A DNA stretch of 64,000 bases from Streptomyces roseochromogenus subsp. oscitans DS 12.976 (GCF_000497445.1 NZ_CM002285.1:999353-1063352); one strand, 5' to 3'; counted from the stretch's first letter, positions 1 to 9,162 are shown. The notes: generated by a model from the letters alone, not told the origin. Made by a program: numbers and translations.

Positions 1-326
1 GCCCGCGGAAGCTGGAAGTGATCCTGCTCGGCTGACGGACCGTGCCGTGCGCCGCTGTGTCACTGTGTCGAGCAGGCCGGGAAAGGCCTGGTCCGTCTCG
101 GCGCGGCGCAGCGCGTACATCCGCGAGGTGCCGACGTAGCACTGCCGGATCAGCCCGGCCTCGCGCGGCACCTTGAAGTGGTGCGTGGCCGTCGACTTGC
201 TGACCGCCATGCCGAGTCCCCCGCAGGGGACGTACCCGGCGCTCGCGTCGAGCTGCCCGACGGTGCTCCGGCGCACCGAGTCGACGAGGGCCTCCAGCAC
301 CTGCTGGAGGCCGAATTCGGGGACGG
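1..326 (-). pseudogene. ArsR-type HTH regulator remnant
   Basis: Read leftward from about 326, the frame gives FGLQQVLEALVDSVRRSTV, later KSTATHHFKVPREAGLIR, then YVGTSRMYALRRAE. This is the winged-helix pattern of ArsR-family repressors that in Streptomyces often sit divergently from a zinc-binding alcohol dehydrogenase. The expected start codon and N-terminus are missing: at about 326-333 the frame runs straight into the body of the dehydrogenase remnant on the other strand. The intergenic region and both gene starts therefore appear deleted. No stop is seen before the left edge. The family is clear, and its status as a pseudogene is inferred from the lost start. Confidence 0.6.
3..35 (+). 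CDS. possible 3' end of a gene cut by the window edge
   Basis: Only eleven codons are visible. They read PRKLEVILLG and end in TGA at 33-35, and the hydrophobic ending resembles a genuine C-terminus. Nothing further can be said about function. The opposite strand carries an ArsR-like open frame across the same bases, so one of the two readings is probably accidental. Confidence 0.2.
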   Translation, partial: PRKLEVILLG

Positions 327-329
327 TTC

Positions 330-1120
330 CGCGAGACCGGCGGGCCCGAGGTGCTGCGGCTGGAGCAGCTGGATCCGGGCGAGCCGGGTCCCGGGGAGGT
401 GCTGCTGCGGATCGAGGTGATCGGGATCAACCGGGCCGGGGCCCTGTTCCGCCGGGACAGCTGCGTCGAGCCGGTCAAGCACCTGCCGGCCCGGCCCCGC
501 AACGAGGCCTCCGGAGTGGTGGAGGCCGTCGGGCCGGGGGTGAGCGGATTCGCGGCGGGCCAGGCGGTGAGCGTCGTACCGAACTTCTCCCACAACGACT
601 ACGGCGTGTACGCCGAGCGGGCGCTCGTGCCGGTGTCCGCGCTCGTACCCAGGCCGGACGGGGTGGACGCGGTGACCGGCGCCGCCGTGTGGATGCCGCA
701 TCTCACCGCGTACGGGGCGATGGTGAAGATCGGCGGCATGCGGCCGGAGACGTCGCGGTCGTGAACGCGGCGTCCAGCAGCGCCGGGCCGGCCGCCCTGC
801 GGACGGCCAAGCGGGAGCGGCTGTCGGCCGCGGGCGCGGCGGAGGTGATCGTCTCCGCCGAGGAGGACGTGGCCGGGCGGGTGCGGGAGCTGACCGGTGG
901 GCGCGGGGCCGAGTTCGTCTTCGACGCCGTGGCCGGGCCGGGCGTACGGGAGCCGGCCCGGGCGGTGGCGGCCGACGGGACGCTGTTCCTGAGGGGCGCG
1001 CAGAGCGGGCAGCCCACGCCGTATCCCTGGTTCGAACTGGACATGCCGGCGCTGAACATGCGGACATTCACCATGCTGGAGATCACCCGCGATCCCGAAC
1101 GGATGCGGCGCGCCCGGTGA
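330..1120 (+). pseudogene. zinc-type (quinone-oxidoreductase-like) alcohol dehydrogenase, decayed
   Basis: A medium-chain dehydrogenase is recognisable in pieces. From 333 one frame reads ETGGPEVLRLEQLDPGEPG and continues through the GroES-like domain to GGMRP near 745, where it runs into a premature stop at 764. The family sequence (GDVAVVNAASSS) continues in another frame from about 746, followed by a deletion of part of the Rossmann region. The sequence then resumes with AAEVIVSAEEDVAGRVREL and FELDMPALNMRTFTMLEI. It ends early at 1120. The start is missing because of the same deletion that removed the start of the divergent ArsR gene. At least one frameshift, one internal deletion and both ends lost make it non-functional. 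The ancestral activity was presumably NAD(P)-dependent oxidoreduction. Confidence 0.75.
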
Positions 1121-1122
1121 CC

Positions 1123-2178
1123 TCACCCCGTCGGGGCGGATGTCTCGCGGCTGAGGAAGCTGAAGGCGGCCGGGTACAGGCGTGTCCATGTGTTGTAGTT
1201 GTGGCCGCCCGTGGGCAGCACCAAGGTCTGGGTCCGGACCGGGGTGCCGGCCGCGGCCTGGGCGAACTGCTCGATGTAGTGCGGCGGGCTGAGCCGGTCC
1301 TGGGCGGACGTGGCCAGGAACAGGCCGACCGGTGCGGTGGTGTGCCGCACCATGTACGTGGGGCTGGTGCGCTTGCGGACCTCCGGGTCGCCGATCACGC
1401 CCTGATCGCCGGTGAGCGGATCGGGATCCAGTGCGGCGCCGGCCGCGAAGACCTTCGGATAGGCCAGCGGGAGCCGGGCCGCGCAGAAGCCTCCGGTGGA
1501 GAAACCCATCACGCCCCAGCCCTTGGCTCCGCTCAGGGTGCGGAACTTCTTGCTGATCAGCTCCGGTACGTCGACGGCCATCCAGGTGGCCACCTTCCGG
1601 TTGCGTGCGTCGGTGCAGTCGGTGTCGATGCCGCCCGGGTCGACCGTGGGCATGGCCAGGATGAAGGGATGGCTGACGCGCGCGTTCATGAGCCGCTCGA
1701 AGTCCCCGGGCATGTTGCCGTGCTCCAGCCAGGAGGCGGGGCCTCCGGGGACGCCGTGCAGGAGCAGCACCACCGGGAAGCGGGTGTGGCGGTAGCGCGC
1801 CTCGTTGTACTGCGGCGGCGTCCAGACGACGACCTGACCGGACAGGGCCGAATGCCGGCCGCGGAAGTACGTGTCCAGCAGCCCTGTCTCGGTGTGGTTG
1901 AACTTGGCGCGGTCCGCCGGGGGCCCGGGCATCGCCACGGCGGCGTTGTTGCGGCCGAGGAGGTCGTCCCAGGAGGCGTAGAGACCGTAGTCGTTGTTGA
2001 TCCAGGTCGCGACCACCGAGATGGCGGTGAGCTGGCACAGGCCGATCATCACGAACCGCAGCAGCCAGCGTACCGGCCGGGGTCCCCTGACCAACGACCA
2101 CAGCACCATCGTCCCGATCACGCACACTGCCGTGGCCACGATCAGCAGGACGAAAAACGTCGTTCCCGTCAAGCTCAA
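1123..2178 (-). CDS. membrane-anchored alpha/beta-hydrolase, esterase D type
   Basis: A 351-residue protein. Residues about 6-25 and 38-60 are hydrophobic membrane segments, followed by a hydrolase domain. The catalytic serine is probably in GVMGFSTGGF (G-x-S-x-G), preceded by a VVLLLHGVPGG oxyanion-hole strand. A late GGHNYNTW supplies the likely catalytic histidine. This matches the putative esterase family that includes esterase D and mycolyltransferase-like folds. The substrate is unknown, and the two N-terminal helices suggest an extracytoplasmic enzyme tethered to the membrane. Its stop lies three bases past the end of the decayed dehydrogenase on the other strand. Confidence 0.8.
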   Translation of the reverse strand: MSLTGTTFFVLLIVATAVCVIGTMVLWSLVRGPRPVRWLLRFVMIGLCQLTAISVVATWINNDYGLYASWDDLLGRNNAAVAMPGPPADRAKFNHTETGLLDTYFRGRHSALSGQVVVWTPPQYNEARYRHTRFPVVLLLHGVPGGPASWLEHGNMPGDFERLMNARVSHPFILAMPTVDPGGIDTDCTDARNRKVATWMAVDVPELISKKFRTLSGAKGWGVMGFSTGGFCAARLPLAYPKVFAAGAALDPDPLTGDQGVIGDPEVRKRTSPTYMVRHTTAPVGLFLATSAQDRLSPPHYIEQFAQAAAGTPVRTQTLVLPTGGHNYNTWTRLYPAAFSFLSRETSAPTG

Positions 2179-2542
2179 GGGTCAACCTCCGGCAAGTCCG
2201 TGATGAGTGATGATGTCTGGTTCCCACGGAATCACAGTCAGGCGTGTTGATCCAAGCCGGTTCCGGCCATGGCCCCTCGTTCCCCCACGTTCCCCCTCGC
2301 TCCAGTTGGTTCCACTTGGTTCCACCTCGTCGCCGAGCGTGCTCCGCCATGATGATGGTCAACCGGCTGATCGAGCCCACTTCCGGCCGGATCTTCGTCG
2401 AGGGTGAGGGCACCGCCGTCGTCGGCTCGGCTGGAAGCGGGCGAAGGCACGGGCGCGGGCCGCCGAACTGCCGGATCTGGTGGGGCTCGACCCGATCACG
2501 TACGGGCCGCGCTACCCGGAGCAGCTGTCCGGCAGGCAGCGG

Positions 2543-2581
2543 CTGGGGGTGCCCCCAGGCCGTTCAGACACCGGGGGAGGG
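2543..2581. repeat. short palindromic interspersed element, copy 1
   Basis: The core CTGGGGGTGCCCCCAG is followed by a short linker and ACCGGGGGAGGG. It sits inside the OpuCA-like remnant between the signature motif and RVGVARAL and adds about twelve codons that the family lacks. Related copies are at 2635, 30088 and 35008. Confidence 0.6.
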
Positions 2582-2634
2582 TCGGGGTGGCGCGGGCGCT
2601 CGCGGCGGATCCGCCGGTGTTGCTGATGGACGAG

Positions 2635-2676
2635 CCTCCCGCACTGCCCTGAACGGGCGCGGGAGGTGCCCCCAGG
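2635..2676. repeat. short palindromic interspersed element, copy 2
   Basis: In reverse complement it begins CTGGGGGCACCTCCCGCGCC and ends GTGCGGGAGG, close to the copy at 30088. It splits the same ATPase remnant between MDEP and VDPLVREQ and introduces a TGA stop. Confidence 0.6.
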
Positions 2677-2812
2677 CACGGTCGACCCGTTGGTGCGCGA
2701 GCAGCTGCAGGACGAGTTCCTGCGGATGCGGGCCGCGGTGCGCAAGACCGTGCTGCTGGTCACGCACGACATCGAGGAGGCCGTCCGGCTCGGCGACCGA
2801 ATCGCCGGGTCC

Positions 2813-3405
2813 AGCGTGGCATCCGTGGTCGTGGTCAGCACCATCTGGTCCTGCCCGTTCTGCACGGCCCGCTTGGCCTGGGTGGTGCCGACCCCCTTGG
2901 GGTCGACGCCGGTGACGTCGATGGCGTACACCCGCTTCAACCCCGGTTCGCAGTAAGGCCGTTGGACGCACTCGTCGCCCGCCGCGAGCCGTACCCTCAG
3001 CTTCGCGGCGCCGAGGTCGCTGAGGGTCTTGAGGTGGTGTGCGCGGGCGTAGGAGGCGGTGACGGCGAAGGCGTTCTGGTCGACGGCGCGGCCGGGCGGC
3101 AGGACGGTGAGCCCGCGGGGCGTGGCCGAGAGGCCGTACAGCGGCAGGAACAGGGAGAACATCGCCAGGGACGGGATGGTGCAGAGGATCGTCGTCACGG
3201 CGAGGACCGGGCCGGCCGCCCAGCCCCAGCGGCGGGCCAGCACGGCGAGCGGCAGCGCGATGGCCAGGCCGACGAGGACCGACAGCGTGGTCAGCTGGAG
3301 GTGCTGGACGACCGCGTCGAGGACGATCTGCCGGCGGGTGGTCAGGTAGGCGCCGCAGATCCTCCCCCATGTTGCGCGCTGGCAGTCGTCCGGGGGCGCG
3401 GTCAC
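2813..3405 (-). pseudogene. chimeric remnant: OpuCB-like permease N-terminus joined to a betaine-binding protein fragment
   Basis: Starting at 3405, the frame first encodes the N-terminus of an osmoprotectant ABC permease (residues about 19-92, with YLTTRRQIVLDAVVQHLQ and the helices around PSLAMFSLFLPLYGLSA). It then switches in frame to an interior piece of the glycine-betaine-type binding protein (LTVLPPGRAVDQNAFAVT, AAGDECVQRPYCEPGLKR, VDPKGVGTTQAKRAVQNG). At DATLDP (about 2815) it runs into the antisense strand of the ATPase remnant. Both fusion points look like deletion or inversion junctions. With the ATPase piece, this is what remains of a betaine ABC transporter operon. Confidence 0.75.
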
Positions 3406-3475
3406 GGTTTCATCGGACCGGCTGGGCGAGCGGGTCGGCGCGTTGTGCCGGCCCGTATGAGGGCCGGTGGGGGTG

Positions 3476-4048
3476 CTACCGCATCCCCGCCGCGTCCAGC
3501 AGCGCCGTCACCGTCGCCGTCGCCAGTCCGTCGCCGAGGTGCTCGACCTTCGCACCGGCCCGGGCGCTCGCGCCGTCGAAGACCAGCACGAGCTGGCGGG
3601 CGAGCAGCTCGGGGTCGCGGGCGCCACCGCGCTCGGCGTCGGCGCGGAACCTCTCGGCCAGCCGGTCCTTGACCGCGCGGGCGACCACGCTCGCCGGATG
3701 CCGCGGGTCCTTCAGCTCCACCAGGACGGCCAGGTACGGGCATCCGTGGTAGTCGGCGGCCACGGAGGCCTGCTCCAGGCGCTCGAAGACGTACAGGATG
3801 CGCTCGCGCGGGGTCGCGGCCTCCGGGTCGGGGTGCGCGAGCTGGGCGTCGTACCGGGGGATGCGCCGCTCCAGGCTCGCGGCCAGCATCGCGTCCTTGC
3901 TCTCGAAGAACTGGTACATCGACCGCTTGGAGACGCCCGCCTCCCGGCACAGCGCCTCGATGCCGACGCAGACGCCGTCGCGGTAGGAGAGCCGGGCCGC
4001 CGCGTCGAGCAGCCGGTCGCGCGGGGACACCTTGTCTGTGGAGGCCAT
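3476..4048 (-). CDS. TetR/AcrR-family transcriptional regulator
   Basis: A 190-residue protein with an N-terminal TetR helix-turn-helix at residues about 10-56 (RDRLLDAAARLSYRDG, then CREAGVSKRSMYQFFESKD). The rest is an all-helical ligand domain with no recognisable ligand signature. It is transcribed away from the MoxR-type gene that begins at 4204. The 155-base gap between them holds a palindrome, ACCGATCGGT, at 4083-4092, a likely TetR operator. It may control itself, the MoxR/VWA pair, or both. The target cannot be told from sequence. Confidence 0.85.
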   Translation of the reverse strand: MASTDKVSPRDRLLDAAARLSYRDGVCVGIEALCREAGVSKRSMYQFFESKDAMLAASLERRIPRYDAQLAHPDPEAATPRERILYVFERLEQASVAADYHGCPYLAVLVELKDPRHPASVVARAVKDRLAERFRADAERGGARDPELLARQLVLVFDGASARAGAKVEHLGDGLATATVTALLDAAGMR

Positions 4049-4082
4049 GCAGCGAGGTTAACCGGAGCACGGACGAAAGGAA

Positions 4083-4092
4083 ACCGATCGGT
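4083..4092. promoter_or_regulatory. palindromic operator candidate between tetR and moxR genes
   Basis: ACCGATCGGT is a perfect 10-base palindrome in the context GAAACCGATCGGTGTATA, a typical TetR-family operator shape. It lies 35 bases upstream of the TetR start. Confidence 0.5.
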
Positions 4093-4203
4093 GTATATCG
4101 CTCGGCGTCCCGGCCGCTTCCGCCGGATCCACGTGACAGGGTCGCTGAACAAGCGCTTAGATAGGAGAGACCGGACACCGCTCCCGACCCGCCGGAGGCC
4201 CCG

Positions 4204-5057
<854 letters not shown>

Positions 5058-5061
<4 letters not shown>

Positions 5062-6410
5062 CCGGTGTCGCCGAGCGGATCACCGGGCTGGTCGGGGCGC
5101 TGCGCGCGCACGGCGTGCGGATCGGCACCGGCGAGAGCGTGGACGCGGCCCGCGCGGTGGAGGCCCTGGGGCTCGCGGACCGGGAGCTGCTGCGCGAGGG
5201 GCTGGTCGCGACGCTGCTGCACGGCCAAGGGCAGCGGGCCGTGTTCGACCCGGTCTTCGACCTGTACTTCCCGCGGGCGGTCGGCGGCCTGCAAGGCGCC
5301 GGCCCGGATCGCGACGAACTGCGCGACCGGCTGGCCCAGGCACTGGCCCTTAATGACCAGGCCCTGATGGACCAGTTGGCCGCCGAAGCCGTCGACGGCC
5401 TCGGCGGCTACAGCAGTTCACCGGGCTCGGACGGCTGGTCGGCGTACCAGACACTCGAACGACTGCGCCCGCAGACCCTGTTGGCCCGGGTGCGGGCGGA
5501 TGTCCGGGGCCGGGACGGCAGCGGTACGGGCTTCGCGGACCGGTTGCTGGACGACGAGATCCGGCGCCGCATCGAGGAGTTCCGGCGGCTGGTCGGCGCG
5601 GAGGCGCGGCGCCGGGTCGCCGAGCGGCGCGGGCGGGACGAGATCGCCCGGCGCGGTGTCCTGCCGACCGCCGACCGGGTGGACTTCCTGTTCGCGGGCC
5701 GGGACCAACTGGCCGAGCTACGCCGGGCCGTTCAGCCGCTCGCGAGGAAGCTGGCCACCCGGCTGGCGGCGCGCCGGCGCCGGGCCGCGCGCGGCTCGGT
5801 CGATCTGCGGCGCACGCTGCGCTCCTCGCTGTCCACGGGCGGGGTTCCAATGCGGCCGGTGCTGCGCCGGCGCCGCCCGGCCCGCCCCGAACTGGTGCTG
5901 CTCTGCGATGTGTCCGGCTCGGTGTCCGGCTTCTCGGACTTCACGATGCTGCTGGTGCAGGCGCTGCACGACCAGTTCAGCAAGATCCGCGTGTTCGCCT
6001 TCGTCAACCGGCTCGACGAGGTCACCGGCCTGCTCGACCACGGGCGCGCCGACCCCGACGGGCTCAGCGCCCGTATCCGCGCGGAGGCCACGCTCACCGG
6101 CTGGCACGGCAGCAGCGACTACGGTGTCGCCCTTGGCGAGTTCGCCGAGCGGTACGGCGATGCGGTCGGCGCGCGCACCACGGTGTTCGTCCTCGGGGAC
6201 GCCCGGACGAACATGAGCGACCCGAACCTGGCCGCCGTACGCGAGGTCGCCCGGCGGGCCCGCCGGGTGTACTGGCTGAACCCGGAGTCGCGTCCCCAGT
6301 GGGGCACCGGCGACTCGGCCGCACCCGCCTACGCCGATCTGGTCGAGATGCACGAGTGCCGTACGGCCCGTCAGCTCAGCGCGCTGATCACCCGCCTGCT
6401 GCCGGTGTGA
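5058..6410 (+). CDS. VWA-domain protein (CoxE-like), partner of MoxR ATPase
   Basis: A 450-residue protein. It starts with GTG at 5058, whose GTGA overlaps the stop of the MoxR-type gene, so translation is probably coupled. The N-terminal half is helical and arginine-rich. The C-terminal half (about residues 270-445) is a von Willebrand factor A domain with an intact metal-ion-dependent adhesion site, CDVSGSVSGF (DxSxS), and a later VLGDART. MoxR/VWA pairs insert metal or remodel a client complex. No client gene is adjacent, because the next gene is a PLP enzyme behind its own leader region. Confidence 0.85.
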
Positions 6411-6440
6411 TCGACTGGTCCGGACGACCGCGATCCACCC

Positions 6441-6487
6441 CTGATCAGCATCTGATCAGCACCTGCCTGATCCGCAACTGATCCGCA
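6441..6487. repeat. four direct repeats of CTGATCMGCA upstream of the PLP enzyme gene
   Basis: Two copies of CTGATCAGCA (6441-6450, 6452-6461) are followed by two copies of CTGATCCGCA (6467-6476, 6478-6487). Spacings are 11, 15 and 11 bases. The last copy ends 16 bases before the ATG at 6504, so the array overlaps the leader or ribosome-binding region. Confidence 0.7.
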
Positions 6488-6503
6488 CTGAAGGACGTAC
6501 GCC

Positions 6504-7478
6504 ATGAGCCACTCCTCCGTACCGCTCGGCACCTTCCCCACCCCCGTCGAACCGGCGCCCCGGCTGGCCGCCGCGCTCGGGCTCGGGCCCGAGGACCTGT
6601 GGATCAAGCGGGACGACCTGACCGGTCTGGGCGGCGGCGGCAACAAGATCCGCAAGCTGGAGTGGACGGCGGGCGCGGCCCTCGCCGAGGGCGCGGACAC
6701 CCTCGTGACCACGGGCGCCCCGCAGAGCAACCACGCCCGGCTGACCGCCGCCGCGGCCGCCCGGCTCGGGCTGGACGCCGTCCTCGTGCTGCGCGGCTCG
6801 CCGGGCGCCTCCCGGTCCGGGAACCTCGCGCTGGACGGGCTGTTCGGGGCGAGGCTCGCCTGGGCGGGCGAGGTGGACCAAGCGGGGCTGGACGCGGCGG
6901 CGGCCGAGGTGTGCGCACGGTTGCGGGCCCGCGGTGCCCGGCCCGCGCTGATCCCGTTCGGCGGGTCGGGAGTGCTGGGGGCCCGGGGCTATGTGCGCTG
7001 CGGCGAGGAACTGGACGAGCAGCTGCCTCAGCTGCGGACGGTGGTGGTCGCGCTCGGCTCGGGCGGCACCATGGCCGGGCTGGTCGCCGCCCTGGGCGCC
7101 GGGGCGGTGCTCGGCGTCGACGTGGGCGCCCTGGCCGATCCGGCTGCCGCCGTGGCGGAGTTCGCGGCACCGCTGACCACGGAGCAGGTCACGGCCGAAG
7201 GGCTGCGGGTGCGCCGGGACCAGGTGGGCGCCGGGTACGCGGCGCTGACCGGCCCGGTGGCCCAGGCACTCCGGCTCGCCGCCCGCACCGAGGGCCTCGT
7301 ACTCGATCCGATCTACACCGGCCGGGCCCTGGCCGGACTCCGGGCGGCCGTCCGCGACGGTGACGTCCGGCCGGGCGAGAAGACGGTGTTCGTCCACACC
7401 GGCGGCCTGCCCGGCCTGTTCGGGCACCCGGACGCGGTCGCGTTCGCGGAGGAGGGGGCGGCTGCGTTCGAAGGGTGA
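6504..7478 (+). CDS. D-cysteine desulfhydrase / ACC deaminase-family PLP enzyme
   Basis: A 324-residue tryptophan-synthase-beta-fold PLP enzyme. The lysine that binds PLP is in GGGGNKIRKLE (residue about 51), followed by TTGAPQSNHARLTAAAA. A phosphate-binding glycine loop is at LGSGGTMAGL, and the C-terminus has FVHTGGLPGLFG. These match the family containing D-cysteine desulfhydrase (D-cysteine to pyruvate, sulfide and ammonia) and 1-aminocyclopropane-1-carboxylate deaminase. The two activities cannot be separated with certainty from sequence; the motif set favours D-cysteine desulfhydrase. It stands alone, with an unusual repeat array in front of it and a hairpin terminator after it. Confidence 0.82.
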   Translation: MSHSSVPLGTFPTPVEPAPRLAAALGLGPEDLWIKRDDLTGLGGGGNKIRKLEWTAGAALAEGADTLVTTGAPQSNHARLTAAAAARLGLDAVLVLRGSPGASRSGNLALDGLFGARLAWAGEVDQAGLDAAAAEVCARLRARGARPALIPFGGSGVLGARGYVRCGEELDEQLPQLRTVVVALGSGGTMAGLVAALGAGAVLGVDVGALADPAAAVAEFAAPLTTEQVTAEGLRVRRDQVGAGYAALTGPVAQALRLAARTEGLVLDPIYTGRALAGLRAAVRDGDVRPGEKTVFVHTGGLPGLFGHPDAVAFAEEGAAAFEG

Positions 7479-7519
7479 CGGAGGGGGCGACGACGGGGTG
7501 GTGCCGCCCCTGGACAAGC

Positions 7520-7548
7520 CACCGGGCCGCACGCCGTGCGACCCGGTG
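7520..7548. terminator. hairpin between convergent genes
   Basis: CACCGGGCCGCAC, loop GCC, then GTGCGACCCGGTG form a 13-base stem with one G-U type mismatch. It lies between the convergent PLP enzyme and cupin genes and can serve both directions. Confidence 0.55.
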
Positions 7549-7566
7549 TTGCGGGGAACCCGGCGT

Positions 7567-7923
7567 TCAGCCCTTCGCGTACTCCTTCGCCATGCCCCCG
7601 GCGAAGTCATGGACCACGACCTGCTCGTCTCCCACCACCCAGGCGTCGTGACCGGGCGGGCACACGAAGACGTCGCCGGGGCCGACCTCGGCCTCGCCGC
7701 CGTCATCCATGATCAGATGCATCCGTCCCTGCACCACGTACCCGTTGTGGTGGACCATGCAGCTCTTGGTGCCCGCGATCGGGCCGACGGACTCCGACCA
7801 GCGCCAACCGGGTTCGAAGGTGGCCACGGCGAAGTCCAGCCCGGTCAGATGCAGGGCTTCGAGGTGGCCTCGTGGGAAGTCGCGCCGTTCGTCCGGCTTC
7901 TCGACCGTCTTCACTTCCAGCAT
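7567..7923 (-). CDS. small cupin-domain protein
   Basis: A 118-residue single-domain cupin. The first cupin motif region contains GTKSCMVHHNGYVVQGRMH with paired histidines, and the second contains GPGDVFVCPPGHDAWVVGD. Such proteins are metal-binding beta barrels that act as small enzymes or sensors. No substrate can be assigned. It is convergent with the PLP enzyme and divergent from the acetyltransferase gene at 8155, sharing a roughly 230-base upstream region. Confidence 0.8.
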   Translation of the reverse strand: MLEVKTVEKPDERRDFPRGHLEALHLTGLDFAVATFEPGWRWSESVGPIAGTKSCMVHHNGYVVQGRMHLIMDDGGEAEVGPGDVFVCPPGHDAWVVGDEQVVVHDFAGGMAKEYAKG

Positions 7924-8154
7924 GACGGTGTCCTCCCTTCCGGCCGCTGACCGCGACCGGGGCCGGCCACCGTCCCCCGGCGGCCTCGGACGGCACCGGC
8001 GCTGCGACGGCGGCCGTACCCCACGCCTCCATCGTCGGCCGCGCGTCCGCGCACCGCCATTCGACCGGGGACAACGATGTCAGAGGCGGACCGTAGGCTG
8101 ACGTACCAGACGTACCAGATGTCCCATCTCCCGTCCGACTCACCCGAGGTGACC

Positions 8155-8721
8155 ATGTACGCAACCTCTCTCGGCGCCGACGGCGCCGAACTGTGCCCCC
8201 TCCAGCCCTGGCAGGCCGAGGAGTTCCTCGCCCATGTGGATCGCGGCCGGGAGTTCATCGGGCGGTTCAACGGGCTGCCCGACGCGGTCAGCGACCTGGC
8301 GGCCGCCCGGACGTTCCTGACGGCGTACGCCGAGAAGGAGGCGGCCGACGCGGGGCTCATCCGGGGGATACGGCTCGACGGCACGCTGGTCGGGGCGGTG
8401 ATCCTGCGCCGGATGGACGTCCCGCAGGGCACGGCGGAGGCGGGCTGCTGGCTGGAACCGGACGCCGTGGGCCGGGGGTTGGTGACCCGGGCCGCGCGCC
8501 TGCTGATCGACTGGGCGATCCGGGAGCGGGGCATCCACCGGGTCGAGTGGTGGGTGTCGGCAGGGAACGCACCCAGCATCGCGGTCGCCCGACGGCTCGG
8601 CATGCACAAGGAGGCGGTCCTGCGGGAGAGTTACCCGCACCGGGGCGAGCGACACGACGAGGAGATCTGGGCGGTACTGGCGTGGGAGTGGACGGGGAGA
8701 GCGCAGGCTGCGGGCGCATGA
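8155..8721 (+). CDS. GNAT-family N-acetyltransferase (RimJ/RimL type)
   Basis: A 188-residue acetyltransferase. The acetyl-CoA loop region is WLEPDAVGRGLVTRAARLL, followed by WWVSAGNAPSIAVARRLGMH, typical of RimJ/RimL-like enzymes that acetylate protein N-termini or small amines. The ATG at 8155 is chosen because GAGGTG lies just upstream. A longer open frame from 8077 would include an upstream stretch with a direct repeat, ACGTACCAG twice, more likely promoter DNA than coding. The substrate is unknown. Confidence 0.85.
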   Translation: MYATSLGADGAELCPLQPWQAEEFLAHVDRGREFIGRFNGLPDAVSDLAAARTFLTAYAEKEAADAGLIRGIRLDGTLVGAVILRRMDVPQGTAEAGCWLEPDAVGRGLVTRAARLLIDWAIRERGIHRVEWWVSAGNAPSIAVARRLGMHKEAVLRESYPHRGERHDEEIWAVLAWEWTGRAQAAGA

Positions 8722-8914
8722 CGGGGACGGGGAGAGCACAGCCTGCAGGCGCATAAGGGGATGGGGAAAGGTGGGCGCGGGTCGCCACCGCGTGACCGGC
8801 TTCCGTCCGCCTACGACTACCAGGTGCGCGCCGGACTCCAGCAGGGCCACGCGTCCGAGTACTCGGGGAATTCACCGGCCGGTATGCCCGCGGTAACCAT
8901 AGGGGATCCCGCGT

Positions 8915-9045
8915 CAGGGATCCGCGCAGCGGCCGTCACCACGCCGGTGACGGGCCGGCTCGGTGACATGTACGGCAAGCGGCTGATGCTGTCGACCAGC
9001 CTTCTGATGCTGGTCGCGGGCTCGGTGCCGTGCCCGCACTGCCCA
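8915..9045 (+). pseudogene. MFS drug transporter fragment
   Basis: A short piece in one frame reads VTTPVTGRLGDMYGKRLMLS followed by a hydrophobic LLMLVAGSV. This is the conserved loop 2-3 motif (GRLGDMYGKR) of 14-helix EmrB/QacA transporters. Nothing of the remaining 400-plus residues is present. The bases from 8722 to 8914 and 9046 to 9142 contain no other recognisable coding sequence. Confidence 0.65.
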
Positions 9046-9142
9046 GGCCGCTGCACGCTTCCGCCTCCGACGCGACCTGGGTGACGTGTTTGAGACATGG
9101 TCGGGCCTCCGCCGGGGACACGGTCGGCACAGCCCCCGCATA

Positions 9143-9162
9143 TAAGTCAGTTGATTGACTTA
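9143..9162. promoter_or_regulatory. inverted repeat TAAGTCA-N6-TGACTTA
   Basis: A 20-base palindrome with perfect 7-base arms and GTTGAT in the middle, AT-rich against the GC-rich background. It has the shape of a MarR- or TetR-type operator. It lies 63 bases upstream of the pirin ATG and just downstream of the MFS remnant, so it may control pirin or be a leftover of the lost transporter locus. Confidence 0.55.

Larger units (their letters stand above)
2349..2815 (+). pseudogene. betaine/proline ABC transporter ATPase (OpuCA-like), fragmented
   Basis: Pieces of an OpuCA/ProV-type ATPase occur in order but in broken frames: MMMVNRLIEPTSGRIFVEGE, then LPDLVGLDPITYGPRYPEQL leading to the signature region LSGRQR, then RVGVARALAADPPVLLMDEP (Walker B), then VDPLVREQLQDEFLRM and KTVLLVTHDIEEAVRLGDRI. 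The Walker A region before MMMV is missing. The gene is interrupted twice by copies of a short palindromic element (2543-2581 and 2635-2676), exactly between the signature and Walker B segments and again after MDEP. It ends abruptly at the antisense junction with the permease/binding-protein remnant. It is not functional. Confidence 0.8.

Noticed and set aside
2229..2260. GGAAT at 2229 as another SigR-type promoter
   Set aside because: No GTT occurs at 18-19 bases; the nearest is at 13 bases, outside the pattern.
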